Shown: positions 14,109 through 23,600, counted from the first letter of the stretch. The stretch is DNA of 64,000 nt from Tahibacter soli (GCF_025717065.2 NZ_JAOVZO020000001.1:248001-312000); one strand, 5' to 3'. The notes: a model not told the origin generated them from the sequence alone. Numbers and translations are program-made.

Positions 14109-14600
14109 ATGAACGTTTTTTGCAAGGCTCTGCTCATCGGCTTTACCGCTGCCGCTTCCATGAACGCCATCGCCGCCAAGCAGGCGGATCCGCCGCCGGC
14201 GCTGGCTGCCGATACGAAAGACAAGTTCGACGACCAAGCTGCCGCGATTCGCCAGCAGATGAAGCCGGGCGGCTACTGGGAGTTCGTTTCGGGTACAGAA
14301 CGCACGACGGTCGAGCGTCGTCTCGACGAAATCTCGCAGATGCTCGCAACGGCGCATACCGCCGGCGAGCTGCAGGCGAAGGAAAAGGCACAGGTGCTCA
14401 CCGCGCAGGAAGAGATCAACGCCATCCTGAGCAAGAAGGACGGCCGCCGTCTGATCTGCAAGAGCGTTTCGCCGACCGGCTCGCACCGCAAGCAGACCGA
14501 GTGCCAGACGTTCGCCGAGCGCGAACGCGAGCGTCGCGACGCCCAGAACAGCATGCGCGATCGTTCGCGCGATGCGCAGGGAATGGTGACCGGCAATTGA
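14109..14600 (+). CDS. Small secreted protein, tandem paralogue 2
   Basis: This 163-residue protein has a signal peptide (about 1-23). It is colinear with paralogue 1: F.DQAAAIRQQM, GGYWEFVSGTERTTVERRLDE, LTAQEEINAIL, KKDGRRLICKSV, GSHRKQTECQTFAERERERR. The two spaced Cys are conserved between the copies. The C-terminal Arg/Asp-rich helix differs. AGGGG lies eight bases before ATG. It is followed by a strong hairpin and transcribed from its own TTGACA promoter, so the two paralogues are probably separate transcripts under similar control. Confidence 0.85.
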   Translation: MNVFCKALLIGFTAAASMNAIAAKQADPPPALAADTKDKFDDQAAAIRQQMKPGGYWEFVSGTERTTVERRLDEISQMLATAHTAGELQAKEKAQVLTAQEEINAILSKKDGRRLICKSVSPTGSHRKQTECQTFAERERERRDAQNSMRDRSRDAQGMVTGN

Positions 14601-14608
14601 TCCGAAAG

Positions 14609-14639
14609 CCTCCACGGCCGCTCGAGGCGGCCGTGGAGG
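14609..14639 (+). terminator. Hairpin after paralogue 2
   Basis: A perfect 13 bp stem CCTCCACGGCCGC / GCGGCCGTGGAGG has a TCGAG loop. It starts nine bases after the stop. No T tract follows, so it may slow RNase or polymerase rather than act as a classical intrinsic terminator. Confidence 0.6.
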
Positions 14640-14726
14640 GGTCAAGCCGGGGTCCGAATTTCAGCGCTTGTTCAGCGGCCCGGCTTGCGGCATGCTGTAC
14701 GAAATTGTTCGTTGGAAGACAGCCAC

Positions 14727-15125
14727 GTGATTACTCGCCGCGCTTCCGAATTACCCAAGCCGACCGAAGCCGAACTTGCCATCCTGGGCGTCCTCTGGGA
14801 TCGCGGAAGCGGTACCGTTCGCGATGTCCACGAAGCCCTGTACCTGCATGACGGCGGCGGCTACACGACCGCCCTCAAACTGCTGCAGGTCATGCACGGC
14901 AAGGGTCTGGTCGAGCGCGACGATTCGCAGCGCGCTCACGTCTTCCGGGCCGCGGTCAGCAAGGAGCGGACGCAGAAGCGCTTCCTCTCCGACATGGTCG
15001 ACCGCGTATTCGACGGCTCGGCGTCGCAACTGGTCCTGCACGCACTCGGCAGCCAGAACGCGTCCCGTGAGGAACTGCGCGAAATCCGCGCGCTCCTGAA
15101 CCGCCTGGATCGGGAGACGAAGTAA
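14727..15125 (+). CDS. BlaI/MecI/CopY-family repressor
   Basis: This is a 132-residue penicillinase-repressor-family winged-helix protein. Residues 10-75 carry the DNA-binding domain (LPKPTEAELAILGVLWDRGSGTV, then TTALKLLQVMHGKGLVERD). The rest forms the dimerisation helices (QKRFLSDMVDRVFDGSASQLVLHAL). I take the GTG at 14727 with GGAAGA upstream as the start; an upstream in-frame ATG (14685) adds 14 residues of no family character. Family repressors bind TACA-N-TGTA type operators. It overlaps the M56 gene by one base (TAATG), the usual regulator-sensor pair. Confidence 0.92.
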   Translation: MITRRASELPKPTEAELAILGVLWDRGSGTVRDVHEALYLHDGGGYTTALKLLQVMHGKGLVERDDSQRAHVFRAAVSKERTQKRFLSDMVDRVFDGSASQLVLHALGSQNASREELREIRALLNRLDRETK

Positions 15126-16954
15126 TGGAATTCTGGTTTGGTGCGTTCGAGGCGACCGCTCGTCTGCTCGGACTGGTCCTACTGCATTTCATTTGGCAAG
15201 GCGCTCTGATCGGCGCCGTTTTCGGCCTGCTGCGCAACCGCCTGAACGCCGGGCGCGAACGCTACGCGCTCGGTCTCGTTGCGTTCGGCGCGCTGATGCT
15301 GGCGCCGCTTGCCACGGCAGTCTGGCTGTCGTATGACGCGCCCGCCGCCGCGGCTTCCGCGACCGCCGTCGTCACCGCGACTGCGGCCGGCCCGTCGACG
15401 GCCGTCAGTGCCGATCTCGTTTCGATCGCGGCATGGCAGGATCTTCTGCCCTGGATCGTCGCGCTGTGGGGCGTCGGCGTGGCCGTGCTGACGATCCGTG
15501 CGCTTCTGCACTGGCGCGATCTGTCGCGCCTGATCAAGCGCGGCTCGTCGATGCCTGCCTGGCAGGCGCAGCTCGAAAACCTGTGCGCGCGCTTCGGCGT
15601 GTCGCGCGCGGTACGCCTTTTGTATTCGGCCGATGTGCAGACGCCGACGCTGGTCGGCTGGATCAAGCCGGTCATTCTGCTGCCGGCGGCGGTCGCGCTG
15701 GGCTTTCCCGCCGCTCAGATCGAGCTGATCCTCGCGCACGAACTCGGCCATCTGCGCCGTTGGGACCACGTCGTCAACCTGGTTCAGGTCGTCGTCGAAA
15801 CCGTGCTCTTCTATCACCCGGTCGTGCACTGGATTTCGCGCGACCTGCGCAACCAGCGCGAGATCTGCTGCGACGAGCTCGTGCTCGAGTTGAGCAAGGC
15901 CAACCCGCGCGACTACGTCGAAACGCTCGCCGACCTTGAGCAGTTGCGCCTGTACGGCCACGGCGAACTGGCCGTGACCGCGACCGGCGGCGTGCTGCTT
16001 GAGCGCGTGCAGCACATTGCGAAGATTCCGCCGACGACACTCGGTCTGCGCGTGCCCGGCCGCCTGTTGCCGCTGTTCGTGGTCGGCGTCGCGGTGCTCT
16101 GGATGGGCGTCGCGCAGCGCGCCGAATGGGATCGCGCCGTGTTCGCGTCGATCTTCTCGCCGCAGCAATTGCGCGGCCTGTTCCATTCCAATGCGATTGC
16201 CGTGCAGCGTCCGGATATCGCGATCGGCGACCTGATCGCCGATCGCAGCGCGCTGCGCCTGCCGCAGATCGCCGCGCCGGCGATCGAGGTGCCTGCCGCG
16301 ACGCCGGTCGAGCCGGAGTCGACGGCCGCCGCCGCAGTCCGCATTCCCGACATTGCTGCCGGTACTGCCGCTGCCGCAACCGCCGACGTGGCTGGCAACG
16401 CGCCGCTGAATCTGTCGCTGGCGCCGGCCGCTGCCGCGCCCCTCGTGAACGAACTCGGCGTCGCCAGTCGCGAGGCGGTGCTCGCCGCCACGCCGGCCTC
16501 GACGACCCCGGCGCCGTCCGTCGCCGAACCCGTCGCGCCGCCGGCCGAGCCGGTACCGGTGCACGTGAGCCAGCCGTCGTATCCGACGTCCGCGTTGCTG
16601 CGCGGCGTGGAAGGCTACGTCAAGCTGTCGTTCCTGCTCGACGCGGGCGGCCAGGTGCGCGACGTCAAGGTCGAGCGCTCGACGCCGGCCAACGTGTTCG
16701 ACAGCGCAGCGGCGTTCGCGCTGCGCAAGTGGCGCTTCGACCCGGCGTCGTATCCGGTCAGCGGCACGCGCTACACGCGCAACTTCGTGTTCTCGCTCGG
16801 CGGCAACAAGATGCCGGCGGGCGCCGAACTCGGCGTCGAGGAAGTGCCGGCCGCGAACGACTGCCGTCTCGTCACCGGTACGCGCATCTGCCGCCGCCCG
16901 GGCGATGCGCCGGCCAGCGAGAGCCTGCCGCAGCAGACGACCGCCTTGAACTGA
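15125..16954 (+). CDS. BlaR1/MecR1-like M56 metalloprotease fused to a TonB C-terminal domain
   Basis: This is a 609-residue inner-membrane protein. Membrane segments are at about 12-35, 46-68, 103-125 and 310-328. The cytosolic zinc protease motif H205-E-L-G-H209 is followed by ICCDELVLE (third ligand). After an Ala/Pro-rich periplasmic linker (about 380-475), residues 478-568 form a TonB C-terminal domain (PSYPTSALLRGVEGYVKLSF shortened, ALRKWRFDPA). A final Cys pair lies in CRLVTGTRICRR. In BlaR1 the periplasmic part is a penicillin sensor. Here a TonB domain replaces it, so the signal is probably envelope or outer-membrane-protein related. It presumably cleaves the BlaI-like repressor encoded just upstream. 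Confidence 0.9.
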   Translation: MEFWFGAFEATARLLGLVLLHFIWQGALIGAVFGLLRNRLNAGRERYALGLVAFGALMLAPLATAVWLSYDAPAAAASATAVVTATAAGPSTAVSADLVSIAAWQDLLPWIVALWGVGVAVLTIRALLHWRDLSRLIKRGSSMPAWQAQLENLCARFGVSRAVRLLYSADVQTPTLVGWIKPVILLPAAVALGFPAAQIELILAHELGHLRRWDHVVNLVQVVVETVLFYHPVVHWISRDLRNQREICCDELVLELSKANPRDYVETLADLEQLRLYGHGELAVTATGGVLLERVQHIAKIPPTTLGLRVPGRLLPLFVVGVAVLWMGVAQRAEWDRAVFASIFSPQQLRGLFHSNAIAVQRPDIAIGDLIADRSALRLPQIAAPAIEVPAATPVEPESTAAAAVRIPDIAAGTAAAATADVAGNAPLNLSLAPAAAAPLVNELGVASREAVLAATPASTTPAPSVAEPVAPPAEPVPVHVSQPSYPTSALLRGVEGYVKLSFLLDAGGQVRDVKVERSTPANVFDSAAAFALRKWRFDPASYPVSGTRYTRNFVFSLGGNKMPAGAELGVEEVPAANDCRLVTGTRICRRPGDAPASESLPQQTTALN

Positions 16955-16965
16955 TCGATCCATAC

Positions 16966-16997
16966 CGAGAACCGGTCGCCGACGCGGCCGGTTCTCG
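16966..16997 (+). terminator. Hairpin after the M56-TonB gene
   Basis: The arms CGAGAACCGG (16966-16975) and CCGGTTCTCG (16988-16997) are perfectly complementary with a 12-base loop. They begin 12 bases after the stop. There is no T tract. Confidence 0.55.
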
Positions 16998-17384
16998 ACG
17001 GGCTGATGCCCAAACCGGCCCGCCGCGCCCCTCGCGGACCCGCCGCCGCGGCTTTCGACGCCGCCTTATCAATGCGGTGGCGTGCGTTGACATCGTTAAC
17101 GTTTCCGTCAAGGCGACTTAACGGCCATTTAAGACCGCGCTGCCTACTATCGATGCCACTGTACTCCTGCCAACACTCCTTAGGTCAGGTTTGACGCGCA
17201 GACTACGGTAATCGGGGCAGTAGCTTTTTGGCCCAAGCGAGGTGTGTTCCCCCAATGGCACCTCCTTGGGCCATTTTCTTTTTGGCGCCCAGCCCGCGCG
17301 CCCTTTCGCCCGATTCGACGCACGCCTTCCTCGCCGCGTGCCGTCTTGCCTCCTTTTGGAAAGGGAATTCGTTAAAGTAGCCCT
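16998..17384 (+). other. Intergenic region, possible small-RNA locus
   Basis: No protein gene is supported here. The stretch ends with a strong intrinsic terminator at 17229-17283 that is too far from the M56 gene (275 bases, with another hairpin between) to be its obvious terminator. That suggests a separate short transcript. Candidate signals are TTGACA at 17087-17092 and TACTAT at 17145-17150, but they are not correctly spaced to each other, so the start is not placed. The remaining 100 bases before 17385 are the leader of the response regulator. Confidence 0.4.
17229..17283 (+). terminator. Strong rho-independent terminator
   Basis: A 15 bp stem with one bulged C (TGGCCCAAG-c-GAGGTG paired with CACCTC-CTTGGGCCA) carries a 14-base loop rich in C (TTCCCCC). 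TTTTCTTTTT follows. It is the best intrinsic terminator in the window and points in the + direction. Confidence 0.85.
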
Positions 17385-18071
17385 ATGCGCGTACTCGTTA
17401 TCGAAGACAACCGCGACATCGCCGCGAACATCGGCGATTTCCTGGAAGACAAAGGCCACGTCGTCGATTTCGCCGGCGACGGCGTAACCGGCCTGCATCT
17501 GGCCGTGGTCAACGAATTCGACGCCATCGTGCTCGACCTGACCCTGCCCGGCATGGATGGTCTTGAGGTCTGCCGCAAACTGCGGCAGGAAGCACGCAAA
17601 CAGACGCCGGTGCTGATGCTGACCGCGCGCGACGCGCTCGATCACAAGCTGTCGGGCTTCGACTCCGGCGCCGACGACTACATGACCAAGCCGTTCGCGC
17701 TGCAGGAACTCGAAGCGCGGCTGTCGGTGCTCGCGCGGCGCGGCAAGGGGCCGCAAAGCCGCGTGCTGCAGGTCGCCGATCTCACGTTCAATCTCGATAC
17801 GCTGACCGTCGCGCGCGCCGGCAAGCAGATCCAGCTGAACCCGATCGGCCTGAAGCTGCTGCAGTTTCTGATGGAGGCCAGCCCGTCGGTGGTCACGCGC
17901 CAGGATCTCGAACATCGCGTGTGGGGCGAAGAACTGCCCGACAGCGATTCGCTGCGCGTGCACATCCACGGTCTGCGCGCGGCGCTCGACAAGCCGTTCG
18001 ACAAGCCGCTGATCCAGACCCGCCACGGCATCGGCTATCGCATGGTCGATCCGGACGCGGCCGTCAACTGA
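17385..18071 (+). CDS. OmpR/PhoB-family response regulator
   Basis: This is a 228-residue regulator. The receiver domain (1-118) has acidic pocket residues E7-D8, phosphoacceptor D51, T80 and K102. The winged-helix DNA-binding domain (about 128-222) shows LNPIGLKLLQFLMEASPSVV, LEHRVWG and a recognition part ending TRHGIGYRM. It pairs with the histidine kinase 20 bases downstream. The kinase's small sensor domain and the regulator's type would fit PhoPQ-, ColRS- or QseBC-like systems; no specific name is justified. The ATG is the only sensible start. Confidence 0.93.
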   Translation: MRVLVIEDNRDIAANIGDFLEDKGHVVDFAGDGVTGLHLAVVNEFDAIVLDLTLPGMDGLEVCRKLRQEARKQTPVLMLTARDALDHKLSGFDSGADDYMTKPFALQELEARLSVLARRGKGPQSRVLQVADLTFNLDTLTVARAGKQIQLNPIGLKLLQFLMEASPSVVTRQDLEHRVWGEELPDSDSLRVHIHGLRAALDKPFDKPLIQTRHGIGYRMVDPDAAVN

Positions 18072-18087
18072 TCGGCCGGCCGATCAG
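18068..18087 (+). repeat. Perfect 20 bp palindrome between regulator and kinase genes
   Basis: CTGATCGGCC followed by its exact complement GGCCGATCAG spans the regulator's stop codon (18069-18071) and ends four bases before the kinase ATG. In RNA it would fold into a hairpin over the kinase's ribosome-binding region. As DNA it is a dyad that a dimeric protein could bind. Confidence 0.7.
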
Positions 18088-18091
18088 CGGT

Positions 18092-19387
18092 ATGCGCTAC
18101 CGACGCCGGTTACGAAGCCGTATCGTCATCTCGTTCGGCCTGTTCGGCATGGCGCTGACGGCGTTGTTCGCGCTCGCCGTCATCGCGCTGCGCGGTACGC
18201 TCGAAGACCAGTTGATCAACGATTCGCTGCAGAACGGCGTCAACCAGTTTCTCGACTTCAAGCGCCAGCATCCCGAAGAGGGCGCGCAGTTTCCGTTTTC
18301 GCCGATCACCGCGCTGATCGTCAGCGAGCGCAAGTTCGCCAACGTGCCGTTCGCCTGGCAGAAATACGGCACCGGCGTCTACGACATCGTCGAGACCGAC
18401 GAGGGCGGCCGCGAACGTCCGTACAAGCTCGCGGTGCGCAAGGAGTCCGACCTCTGGGCGTTCTATCGGTACGACGTCGCGAAGGAGGAGCTCGGCGAAC
18501 GCCAGCTGATCGGCGCGCTCGTCGTTGCGGTCACCGCGTTTTCGCTGCTCGCGTTCGTGCTCGGCTACTGGTCGGCGCGCCGCGTGATGCGGCCGGTCGC
18601 CGACCTCGCGGAGCGTCTGCGCGCGTTCAAGAACGGCGGCCCGGACGATGAACTCGCTTCGCACTATGCGAACGACGAAGTCGGCGAACTTGCGGCGGCT
18701 CTCGACGATTATCGCCGGCGTTTGACGGAGATGGTCGAGCGCGACCGCGAGTTCAACGCCGATGTCAGCCACGAGCTGCGTACGCCGCTCGCGGTCATCG
18801 CGACGACGGTCGAGTTGCTGCTCGCCGCGCCGAACATCAGCGACAAGATGAACGACCGGCTCAAGCGCATCGAGCGCGCGTCGCAGCAGTCGGCCGAGCT
18901 GACCGAGGCGCTGCTGCTCTTGTCGCGGCGCCAGCGCGAGGCGCCGAGCGACGGCGAAACGACCGATGTGGTCAAGGTCGTCGAGCAGGTGATCGAGGTC
19001 AACCGCACTCATCTCGCGAACAAGCCGGTCGAGGTCATACTCGAAGTCGAGGAACCGCTTGAAGTGGTCGCGCCGTCGTCGGTCGTCGCGGTCGCGCTGA
19101 CCAATCTCGTCGGCAACGCCTACAAGTACACGCCGTCCGGCGAAGTGCGCGTGCGCGTCGGCGACGGCAAGGTGGTGGTCGAAGATTCCGGCCCCGGCAT
19201 CAAGGCCGAGGACGCCGAGCGCCTGTTTCAGCGCGGCCAGCGCGGCGAGGGCGCGACCGGGAAGGGCGCGGGGCTCGGCCTCGCGATCGTTCGGCGCCTG
19301 TGCGAACTGTACGACTGGAAAGTGTCGTTGCGACCGCGCCCGCAGGGCGGAGCGGCGGCGACGCTGGATTTCAGGCTGCGCCGATAG
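18092..19387 (+). CDS. Sensor histidine kinase (HisKA-HATPase)
   Basis: This is a 431-residue inner-membrane kinase. Membrane segments at about 10-34 and 140-161 enclose a periplasmic sensor of roughly 105 residues (EGAQFPFSPITALIVSERKF). A HAMP-like linker runs 162-215. The HisKA box NADVSHELRTPLAV has phosphoaccepting H227. The N box is ALTNLVGNAYKYTPSG, with G boxes VEDSGPGIKAEDAERLF and GAGLGLAIVRRL. I chose the ATG after the palindrome; a longer in-frame reading would overlap the regulator. The ribosome-binding site is poor, consistent with coupling to the regulator gene. Confidence 0.92.
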   Translation: MRYRRRLRSRIVISFGLFGMALTALFALAVIALRGTLEDQLINDSLQNGVNQFLDFKRQHPEEGAQFPFSPITALIVSERKFANVPFAWQKYGTGVYDIVETDEGGRERPYKLAVRKESDLWAFYRYDVAKEELGERQLIGALVVAVTAFSLLAFVLGYWSARRVMRPVADLAERLRAFKNGGPDDELASHYANDEVGELAAALDDYRRRLTEMVERDREFNADVSHELRTPLAVIATTVELLLAAPNISDKMNDRLKRIERASQQSAELTEALLLLSRRQREAPSDGETTDVVKVVEQVIEVNRTHLANKPVEVILEVEEPLEVVAPSSVVAVALTNLVGNAYKYTPSGEVRVRVGDGKVVVEDSGPGIKAEDAERLFQRGQRGEGATGKGAGLGLAIVRRLCELYDWKVSLRPRPQGGAAATLDFRLRR

Positions 19388-19415
19388 TCGTCGACGCAGC
19401 CGCAGCGATCGCGGA

Positions 19416-20339
19416 TCAACCCGCCAGCGGCTCCAGCCAGCCGTGCTTGTCCGGCGTCTTGCCGCTGAACAATCCGAAGAACAGTTCCTGGATGCGCGCC
19501 GTCACCGGCCCCGGCTTGCCCGTGCCCACTGGCTTGCCGTCGACCGAACGGATGGGCGTGATTTCCGCCGCCGTGCCGACCATGAACAGCTCGTCGCAAA
19601 GATACAGGTACTCGCGCGGCAGGTCGCGCTCGACGACCGTGAGGCCCGCTTCGCGCGCGAGCGTCATGACCGAGTGACGCGTGATGCCGTTGAGGATCGC
19701 GCTGGCGACCGGCGGCGTGTGCAGCGCGCCGTCGAACACGAGAAACAGGTTTTCGCCGGCGCCTTCGGACAACAGGCCGCTCGACGCAAGGGCGATGCCT
19801 TCGCCGAAGCCCAGGCGCCGCGCTTCGCGCGCGATCAGCTGGCCCGACAGGTAGTTGCCGCCGGCTTTCGCGCCGGCCGGCAGCGTGTTCGGCGCGAAAC
19901 GCTGCCAGCTCGACACGCAGGCGTCGATGCCCGCTTCGAGCACGCCGGCGCCGAGATACGGGCCCATTTCCCAGGCCGCGACCGCGACGTCGGTCGGCGT
20001 TTCGGCGGAAAGACCGAAACCGCCGAGCCCGCGATAGGCGACCGGACGCAAATACGCTTTACCGAGTTGATTGGCGCGTATGACCTCGCGGCAGGCCGCG
20101 TTCAGTTGTTTCACGGTGTACGGCATGGCCATGTCGTAGATCTTGGCCGACTGGAACAGGCGCTTCATATGGTCGGTCAGGCGGAAGATCGCCGGCCCGT
20201 TCGGCGTTTCGTAGCAGCGGATGCCCTCGAACACCGACGAACCGTAATGCAGCGCATGCGCCATGACATGAACGGTCGCGTCGGCCCAGGGCTTGACGGA
20301 ACCGTTGTGCCAGATGAACGGGGGGTACTGCATGCTCAT
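19416..20339 (-). CDS. ilvE: Branched-chain amino acid aminotransferase
   Basis: This 307-residue PLP fold-IV enzyme makes valine, leucine and isoleucine from the 2-oxo acids with glutamate. The sequence shows WHNGSVKPWADATVHVMAHALHYGSSVFEG (shortened here to landmarks WADATVHV and YGSSVFEG), the PLP lysine K158 in GAKAGGNYLSGQ, EGAGENLFLV and GTAAEITPIRSVDGKPVG. The length equals E. coli IlvE (309). I start at MSMQYPPF; an in-frame ATG ten codons upstream lacks family similarity. It converges on the histidine kinase gene with 28 bases between. Confidence 0.95.
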   Translation of the reverse strand: MSMQYPPFIWHNGSVKPWADATVHVMAHALHYGSSVFEGIRCYETPNGPAIFRLTDHMKRLFQSAKIYDMAMPYTVKQLNAACREVIRANQLGKAYLRPVAYRGLGGFGLSAETPTDVAVAAWEMGPYLGAGVLEAGIDACVSSWQRFAPNTLPAGAKAGGNYLSGQLIAREARRLGFGEGIALASSGLLSEGAGENLFLVFDGALHTPPVASAILNGITRHSVMTLAREAGLTVVERDLPREYLYLCDELFMVGTAAEITPIRSVDGKPVGTGKPGPVTARIQELFFGLFSGKTPDKHGWLEPLAG

Positions 20340-20677
20340 GTCGGGATTCCGGCAGGCGGGGAAACGCAAAGCCTAGCCGTGCACCGGTCGTTTGCCTAGC
20401 TACTAAGGCGTACGGCGGGGAGGCGGCAAGGCGACGCGCGTGAGTGAGCACGAACTGCCAATTCTGTGCCTAACAACAGGCATTGACACAAATTTCCATT
20501 CTTTTTGGTTAGGATACGGCGTCGGATCTGACAGTGGTCTTGTCGGATGGAGGGAGTCTGGCATGGGGAGCATGCCAGGCAGGTCGTGCGGGACGACCGC
20601 CCATTGTTGCTCCGCATTATTCGTAAAGCGGCGGCGCGTGCGCGTTCGTCGCGTGCGCAACATTAGGGGATGGGCTC
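20340..20677 (+). other. Leader region upstream of the giant repeat protein
   Basis: This 338-base stretch lies between divergent genes and shows no supported gene. It has lower GC locally (around 20480-20520). TTGACA at 20483-20488 and TAGGAT at 20510-20515 are 21 bases apart, too far for a good promoter without an activator. A perfect 8 bp hairpin CTGGCATG-GGGAG-CATGCCAG sits at 20558-20578. AGGGGA eight bases before the next ATG is the ribosome-binding site. A long untranslated leader of about 150 bases is likely if the promoter is right. Confidence 0.4.
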
Positions 20678-23600
20678 ATGCGTACACGGAACGCCGGATT
20701 GGCGGCCTTGCTGTTTGTCTTCGGTCTGTTGACCAGTACAGGCGCGAGCGCCCAGACCTATACCTATTCGATCTACGTCGACAGCGACACGAACACCGGC
20801 ACCGGCTGTGCCGTCACCGGGTTCGCAGGCGCAGACGTACGGTTGCAGGCCGAAGTCACCGGCGGCGCGACGCCTCAAGTCGTCGCGGTACGGCGCGCGA
20901 GCTGCAGCGGCGCCGCATTCGGTCCCGCGACCCAGGTCGGCGGCGGCTATCCGGTCGGCCTGAACAACGGCACCGGCGGCGCCGACGTCGTCGAACTCTC
21001 CGATTCTCTCAATGCGCTGCGGCCGACGGGTCAGCCGAACGCCCTGCGCATCGGCGTCGTCGCCGAAAGCGCGACCGGCCGCGACGAGCTCGTCGTCAAC
21101 AACACCGGCGGTCCGATCCTGCTCGGCCTGCCGCAGCTGCCGATTCCGGCGCTCACCTGGCCGATCCTGTTGCTGCTCGGCGCGATCGTCGCGTTCTACG
21201 GTGCGCGCCGCGCCCGCAAGACGGCCGCCTGGCGCGTGCTGTCGGCGTTCCTCTTCGTATCCAGCGCCGCGATCGCGGCGAATTTCGCGACCGACGGACA
21301 GGTCGGCGACTGGGCCGGCCTGCCGCCGCTGGCAACCGATCCCGCGGGCGACCAGACCTCGTCGGAAAGCGCGATCGACCTTCTCGCCGTGTTCGGCGCG
21401 ACCGAAAACGGCAACGCGTTCCTGCGCGTCGACGTGCGCGACCTCGAAAACAATCCGCCGACGGTGACGCCGTCGACGCTGACCGTGCTCGAAGACACGC
21501 CGGGCACCGCGACGCTGACCGGTACCGATCCGGAAGGCGCGACCATCACCTTCGCCATCGCGACGCCGCCGACGCTCGGCACGACCGGCGCGGTCACCCC
21601 GGGCGGCCCGACCAGCGCGACCGTCGTCTACACGCCGAACGCCAACGCGAACGGCAACGACAGCTTCACCTACACCGGCAACGACGGACAGGGCTCGTCG
21701 GTGCCGGCGACCGTCAGCGTGATCATCACGCCGGTCAACGACGCGCCGGCCTTCACGGCCGGCGCCAACGTCGCCGTGCCCGAAAACGCCGGCGCGCAGA
21801 CGGTGACGGGCTGGGCGACGGCGATCTCCGCCGGCCCCGCCGACGAATCGACGCAGACCGTCAGCTTCACCGTGACGGTCACCGGCACGACCGGCGGCCT
21901 CACGTTCACGACGCCGCCCGCCGTCGCGTCGAACGGCACGCTGACGTTCACGCCCGCGAACGGCCAGTCCGGCATCGCCACGGTCAGCGTCGTCGCCGTC
22001 GACAACGGCGGCACCGCGAACGGCGGCATCGACACGTCGGCCGCGCAGACCTTTTCGATCAACGTCAACGCGATCAACCATGCGCCGAGCTTCACCGCGG
22101 GCGGTCCGCAGACCTCGCTCGAAGATGCCGGCGCGCAGACCGTGGCCGGCTGGGCCACGGCGATCAGCGACGGCGACGGCAACACGCAGACGCTGACGTT
22201 CAACGTCACGAACAATACGAACCCGGCGCTGTTCGCGACCGCGCCGGCGGTGTCGCCGACCGGCACGCTGACCTACACGGCCGCGCCGAACGCGAACGGC
22301 ACCGCGACGATCACGCTGACGCTGCAGGACAATGGCGGCACCGCGTTCGGCGGCATCGACACGAGCGCGCCTCAGACGCTGACGATCAACGTCACCGCGG
22401 TCAACGACGCGCCGAGCTTCACCGCCGGCCCGAACCAGAGCGTGTTCGAGAACGCCGGCGCGCAGACCGTCAATCCGTGGGCGACGGCGATCTCGCCGGG
22501 CCCGACGGACGAAGCGGCGCAGACCGTCGCGTTCAGCGTCACGAACAATACGAACCCCAGCCTCTTCAGCGTCGCGCCGGCGATTTCGCCGACCGGCGTG
22601 CTGACCTACACGCCGGCGACCGGCATCAACGGCACCGCGACGATCACGCTGACCGCGACCGACTCGGGCGGCACCGCGAACGGCGGCGCCGACACGAGCG
22701 CGCCGCAGACGTTCACGATCACGGTGCAGGGCATCAACCACGCGCCGAGCTTCACGGCCGGCGGCCCGCAGACGTCGCTCGAAGACGCGGGCGCGCAGAC
22801 CGTGGCCGGCTGGGCCACCGCGATCAGCGACGGCGACGGCAACACCCAGGCGCTGACGTTCAACGTCACGAACAACACGAACCCGGCGCTGTTCGCGACC
22901 GCACCGGCGGTTTCGCCGACCGGCACGCTGACCTACACGGCCGCGCCGAACGCGAACGGTACCGCGACGATCACGCTGACCTTGCAGGACAACGGCGGCA
23001 CCGCGAACGGCGGCGTCGACACGTCGGGTCCGCAGACGGTGACGATCAACGTCACGGCCGTCAACGACGTGCCGAGCTTCGCCGGCGGCACCTCGGCCTC
23101 GGTGCTCGAAAGCTCGGGTGCCGCGACGTTCACCGGTTTCAATACGGCGATTTCCGCAGGTCCCACTGACGAGTCGGGCCAGACGCTCGCGTTCGCCGTC
23201 ACGCCGACCGGCACGACCGGCAGCCTGACGTTCTCGACGGCTCCGGCGATCTCGCCGACCGGCACGCTGACGTTCACGCCGACGAACGGCACGTTCGGCA
23301 CGGCGACGTTCAGCCAGACGCTGCAGGACAACGGCGGCACCGCGAACGGCGGCGTCGACACGTCGGCCGCGCAGACGTTCACGATCACGGTCAACAACGT
23401 CAACGATCCGCCGGTGTTCACGGTCGGCGGCCCGCAGACGGCGCTCGAAGATGCCGGCCCGCAGACGGCGGCCGGCTTCCTGACCGGCATCGCCGACGGC
23501 GACGACGGTACGCAGACGATCGCGTTCAACATCACGAACAACACCAACGCCGCGCTGTTCAGCGCGGGCCCGGCGATCGCCGCGAACGGCACGCTGACGT

